Assembly (NCBI GenBank): GCA_913009335.1
Contig: CAJVXN010000022.1
Location: forward strand, 1 to 35,480
Length of the DNA: 35,480 bases
Reading direction: 5' to 3'
Source: an uncultured bacterium
Lineage (GTDB): Bacteria > Omnitrophota > Gorgyraeia > Ghiorseimicrobiales > Ghiorseimicrobiaceae
A program made the position numbers and the translations under genes. Positions 33,175 through 35,480 of this stretch are shown one piece after another; within the stretch, counting starts at the first letter, position 1; every line of letters starts with the position of its first letter. The notes under the pieces are model-generated. The model saw nothing but the letters and a program-made list of their open reading frames with translations, did not search any database and was not told the origin of the DNA.

Positions 33175-34599
33175 ATGCTCAAAACTATTAGACAACAGGT
33201 TAAGTTTGGTACGGATGGATGGCGGGGTGTAATATCTGATAATTTTACTTTTGAAAATGTTAGGATTGTCAGTCAGGCAGTTTGTGACTATCTTGGCTCT
33301 GGGGTATATAGCGGCAGAAAAAAAATAGTGGTTGGATACGATACGCGGTTTTTATCAGATAAATTTGCTCAAATCGTAGCAAGTGTTTTAGCTGCTAACG
33401 GGTTAACTGTATTGCTTTCCGAGAAACCGGTTTCAACTCCAATGGTAAGTTTTGCTACTAAAAATAGAAATTGTTCTTTGGGTATCATGATTACTGCCAG
33501 TCATAATCCTGCCGAGTTCAACGGTTTTAAGATCAAAGATTCTAAAGGCGGTTCTGCGGATGTTTTTATTACGCGTAAGGTTGAAAGTTTTCTGGGAAAA
33601 ACTACGCCTAAAATAATAACGCTTGCACAGGCGCGTAAGAGGCGACTATTAAGAATCGTTGACCTAGAGGAAAAATATATTAATTTTGCCCGTTCCTACA
33701 TTGATATGAAGTTGTTAAAAACATCTAAGCAGCGTATATTGCAGGATGTAATGTATGGAAGTGGGAATGGATTGTTGACGAAAATTCTTTCCGGGACCAC
33801 TATTAAGGTAACGCTTATGCATGATGAGATTAATCCTTCTTTCGGTGGGCTGCGCCCTGAGCCTACAGTTGAGAATTTGGGCCAGATTATATCGAGGATG
33901 AAGAAAGAAAGATTTGATATAGGTTTGGTTTTAGACGGCGACGCGGATAGGTTAGCCGCAATCGAGCCGGGAGGGAGATTTATCCATCCTCAGCAAATCC
34001 TTGCTCTTTTACTGCTGCATTTAAAAGAAGATAGAAAGTGGACGGGGGGAGTTGTTAAGACTATTGCCGGTAGTGTAATTATTGATAAAATAGCCAAGAA
34101 ATTAGGTGTAAAACTATATGAAACCTGTGTGGGTTTTAAATATATATCAAGCCTGATGCAGAAAGAAGATATTTTAGTCGGTGGGGAGGAAGCTGGGGGG
34201 ATGGGATTTAAAAATTACATTCCCGAACGCGATGGTGTATTGGCAGGACTTTTACTGGTAGAGATGATGATGTATCGTAAGAAAAATATTAGTCAAATCA
34301 TAAAAGAGATGGAGGATGAATTCGGCAGGTATCATTATGTAAAGGACAGCTTAAGATTATCCGACGTCGTATTTAACCAGGCCAAGGTATTAAAGGCGCT
34401 CCCTGCTAGATTATTAAACAAGAAAATTATTGATATTAAGGATTATGACGGTATAAAGATAATTTTTGATGATGAGGATTGGCTTATGATTCGCGGTTCC
34501 GGTACTGAGCCGATTGTGCGTGTGTATGCGGAATCGAAGCAATTAGCTATAGCGGAAAAATTAGTCGCAAAGGGTAAAAAAATAATCCTGGATTCATAA
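33175..34599 (+). CDS. phosphoglucomutase/phosphomannomutase family protein
   Basis: A 474-residue alpha-D-phosphohexomutase that interconverts sugar 1- and 6-phosphates. All four active-site elements are present: TASHNP with the phosphoserine at about Ser109, the metal loop DGDADR (254-259), the sugar-specificity loop GGEEAGG (336-342) and the phosphate-binding RGSGTEP (440-446). The GEEAGG form, as opposed to GEMSGH, fits a glucose-type mutase. I prefer this ATG because GGAGG (33159-33163) lies 11 nt upstream. An in-frame ATG at 33157 adds six residues but overlaps that ribosome site. Substrate specificity is not certain. Confidence 0.92.
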   Translation: MLKTIRQQVKFGTDGWRGVISDNFTFENVRIVSQAVCDYLGSGVYSGRKKIVVGYDTRFLSDKFAQIVASVLAANGLTVLLSEKPVSTPMVSFATKNRNCSLGIMITASHNPAEFNGFKIKDSKGGSADVFITRKVESFLGKTTPKIITLAQARKRRLLRIVDLEEKYINFARSYIDMKLLKTSKQRILQDVMYGSGNGLLTKILSGTTIKVTLMHDEINPSFGGLRPEPTVENLGQIISRMKKERFDIGLVLDGDADRLAAIEPGGRFIHPQQILALLLLHLKEDRKWTGGVVKTIAGSVIIDKIAKKLGVKLYETCVGFKYISSLMQKEDILVGGEEAGGMGFKNYIPERDGVLAGLLLVEMMMYRKKNISQIIKEMEDEFGRYHYVKDSLRLSDVVFNQAKVLKALPARLLNKKIIDIKDYDGIKIIFDDEDWLMIRGSGTEPIVRVYAESKQLAIAEKLVAKGKKIILDS

Positions 34600-34618
34600 T
34601 TTCGTTGTTTCTTTATCT

Positions 34619-34673
34619 TTTCGTAACATAAAAATAAAAAGAGACCTTTCGTTAAAAGGTATTACGAAAGTCT
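34619..34673 (+). promoter_or_regulatory. competing hairpins upstream of the acyltransferase gene
   Basis: TTTCGTAA (34619-34626) can pair with TTACGAAA (34662-34669). Alternatively AGAC plus TTTCGT (34642-34652, with a bulged C34646) pairs with ACGAAAGTCT (34664-34673). The two folds use the same 3' strand and exclude each other. No T-tract follows. Confidence 0.3.
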
Positions 34674-34689
34674 ACTCCCTCAGGATTCA

Positions 34690-35298
34690 ATGTTATATAT
34701 AATATGTAGGTTTATTTGGTTTGTTCTTTTTAAGATTTTTGTTGGACTTAAGGGTTATGGTAGAGATAATATACCTAAGTCAGGGGGGTTTATTCTCGCA
34801 AGTAACCATGCAAGCAACATGGATCCTGTAGCAATTGGTGTTGCTAGCGCGCGTCCGATAAATTTTATGGCCAAAGAAGAATTATTTAGTAATAAATTTT
34901 TTGGATTTATATTGGGCCGTGTAAATGTATTCCCTGTAAAAAGAGGCAAAGCAGATTTATCTTCCATAAAAGAGGCAATAAAGAGATTGAAGCGAGGCGA
35001 GGGGCTGTTATTATTTCCTCAAGGCACACGACGTGATACAATAGAATTAGAAGATGCTAAAGGCGGCGTGGGGTTTTTTGCCAGTAAGGCAGGAGTACCT
35101 ATTGTGCCTACATTAATAAAAGGTTCTGATGTGTCTCTTCCTAAGGGTAGTAAATTACCTAAAAGAACAGGTGTTAATATATGTTTCGGTCAACCGATAT
35201 ACACCAAACCAAATCAGGATTATAATCAGATTGCTCAAAGTGTTATATCTGCCATTAAGCAGTTAGAACAGGCGCAAAATAAATCCAAAACAAAATAA
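34690..35298 (+). CDS. plsC: 1-acyl-sn-glycerol-3-phosphate acyltransferase (PlsC family)
   Basis: A 202-residue membrane-associated acyltransferase that converts lysophosphatidate to phosphatidate in phospholipid synthesis. It has an N-terminal hydrophobic helix (about 1-20), the catalytic N39-H40-x4-D45 box, FPVKRGKAD (81-89), the substrate-binding FPQGTRR (109-115, with Q where E is usual) and VPIVPTLIKGSD (136-147). The Q in FPEGTR is an unusual change in a strongly conserved motif. AGGA 5 nt before the ATG is a weak ribosome site. The C-terminus is a short basic tail (KSKTK). The stop lies in a 15-bp tandem repeat. Confidence 0.9.
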   Translation: MLYIICRFIWFVLFKIFVGLKGYGRDNIPKSGGFILASNHASNMDPVAIGVASARPINFMAKEELFSNKFFGFILGRVNVFPVKRGKADLSSIKEAIKRLKRGEGLLLFPQGTRRDTIELEDAKGGVGFFASKAGVPIVPTLIKGSDVSLPKGSKLPKRTGVNICFGQPIYTKPNQDYNQIAQSVISAIKQLEQAQNKSKTK

Positions 35299-35311
35299 TC
35301 CAAAACAAAAT
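35282..35311. repeat. 15-bp tandem duplication across the plsC stop codon
   Basis: AATCCAAAACAAAAT occurs twice head to tail (35282-35296, 35297-35311). Being in frame, it duplicates the last four codons and the stop: SKTK-stop, SKTK-stop. Confidence 0.9.
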
Positions 35312-35313
35312 AA

Positions 35314-35342
35314 TTGACAAATCAGGTATTTTGTTAGATAAT
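35314..35342 (+). promoter_or_regulatory. strong promoter for the gene at the window end
   Basis: TTGACA (35314-35319) and GATAAT (35337-35342) are 17 bp apart and match 11 of 12 consensus bases. The predicted start near 35349 gives a leader of about 120 nt before the ATG at 35469. Confidence 0.75.
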
Positions 35343-35468
35343 ATTGCCTCGCGTGTAATCATACCTTTATTTCTTCTGGCGTAAATCTTTAAGGTTTATA
35401 GAGAGTTAGGTTAAATAATTGTTTTGAGTATGCGTAAAATTATAAAAATAAAAGGAGAGTGACTTTTA

Positions 35469-35480
35469 ATGATTGTTGAA
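35469..35480 (+). CDS. start of a gene cut by the window edge (first four codons)
   Basis: ATG ATT GTT GAA (MIVE) follows AAAGGAGAG (35451-35459) with a 9-nt spacer, one of the clearest ribosome sites in the window, and lies behind a strong promoter. In many bacteria rpsA (ribosomal protein S1) lies downstream of plsC, so rpsA is a reasonable guess. Four residues cannot show it. Confidence 0.5.

Noticed and set aside
1-35480. CRISPR arrays, tRNA or rRNA genes, insertion-sequence transposases, phage genes
   Set aside because: I saw no regularly spaced repeats, no tRNA-like cloverleaf with CCA end, no rRNA stretches and no transposase or integrase ORF. The cloverleaf-like fold at 9705-9779 is not a tRNA, since its arm lengths and loops do not fit.

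Overview
The window is AT-rich bacterial chromosome in which every gene I accept lies on the + strand. The envelope genes (MreBCD, PBP2, RodA, an outer-membrane secretin with PilMNOP partners) indicate a rod-shaped Gram-negative cell. Gene order and the divergence of the proteins suggest an uncultured lineage such as Omnitrophota (OP3) or a relative. That placement is inference from gene content, not from a marker gene.

Layout. (1) 175-2328: a DUF2157 multi-pass membrane protein and a GDYXXLXY-type protein, behind a strong promoter. (2) 2510-7876: the elongasome block mreB-mreC-mreD-mrdA-rodA, followed by a TIGR03960-type radical SAM gene (7878-9620). (3) 9621-26644: a type IV pilus / type II secretion-like block. 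It holds a HAMP-GAF-degenerate GGDEF protein, a stand-alone MshEN protein, two tandem PilB/GspE ATPases, a pseudo-receiver/HD-GYP protein, PilC/GspF, three redox or repair genes (flavin reductase-like, nitroreductase, NAD(P)HX epimerase), three minor-pilin-like genes, and pilM-N-O-P-like-Q. (4) 26641-33146: a short DUF2344 gene, RNase G, rplU, obgE, proB, proA and nadD. (5) 33175-35298: a phosphohexomutase and a PlsC-type acyltransferase, then the first four codons of another gene behind a strong promoter.

In many bacteria the genes of blocks 2 and 4 are continuous (rodA, TIGR03960, DUF2344, rng, rplU, rpmA, obgE). Here about 17 kb of pilus genes separates the radical SAM gene from its usual DUF2344 partner. 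Both partner genes look shortened, and rpmA is missing between rplU and obgE. Two copies of a palindromic element sit around this region (9696-9779 and 28577-28716). Each has outer arms ACCCCGTTAGAG / CTCTAACGGGGT and inner hairpins whose stems differ in sequence but keep pairing. The right edge of each copy supplies a TTGAC(A/G) hexamer 17 bp from a -10-like box upstream of the next gene, so the element may act as a portable promoter part.

How the genes fit together: MreBCD/PBP2/RodA build the lateral wall. The pilus block would make an inner-membrane platform (PilC, PilMNO), motors (two ATPases), an outer-membrane pore (PilQ) and minor pilins. Several of its proteins belong to c-di-GMP families, but the cyclase and receiver sites are degenerate while the HD-GYP site is intact. 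The major pilin, prepilin peptidase and PilT are not in the window. No tRNA, rRNA, CRISPR array or insertion-sequence transposase was seen.
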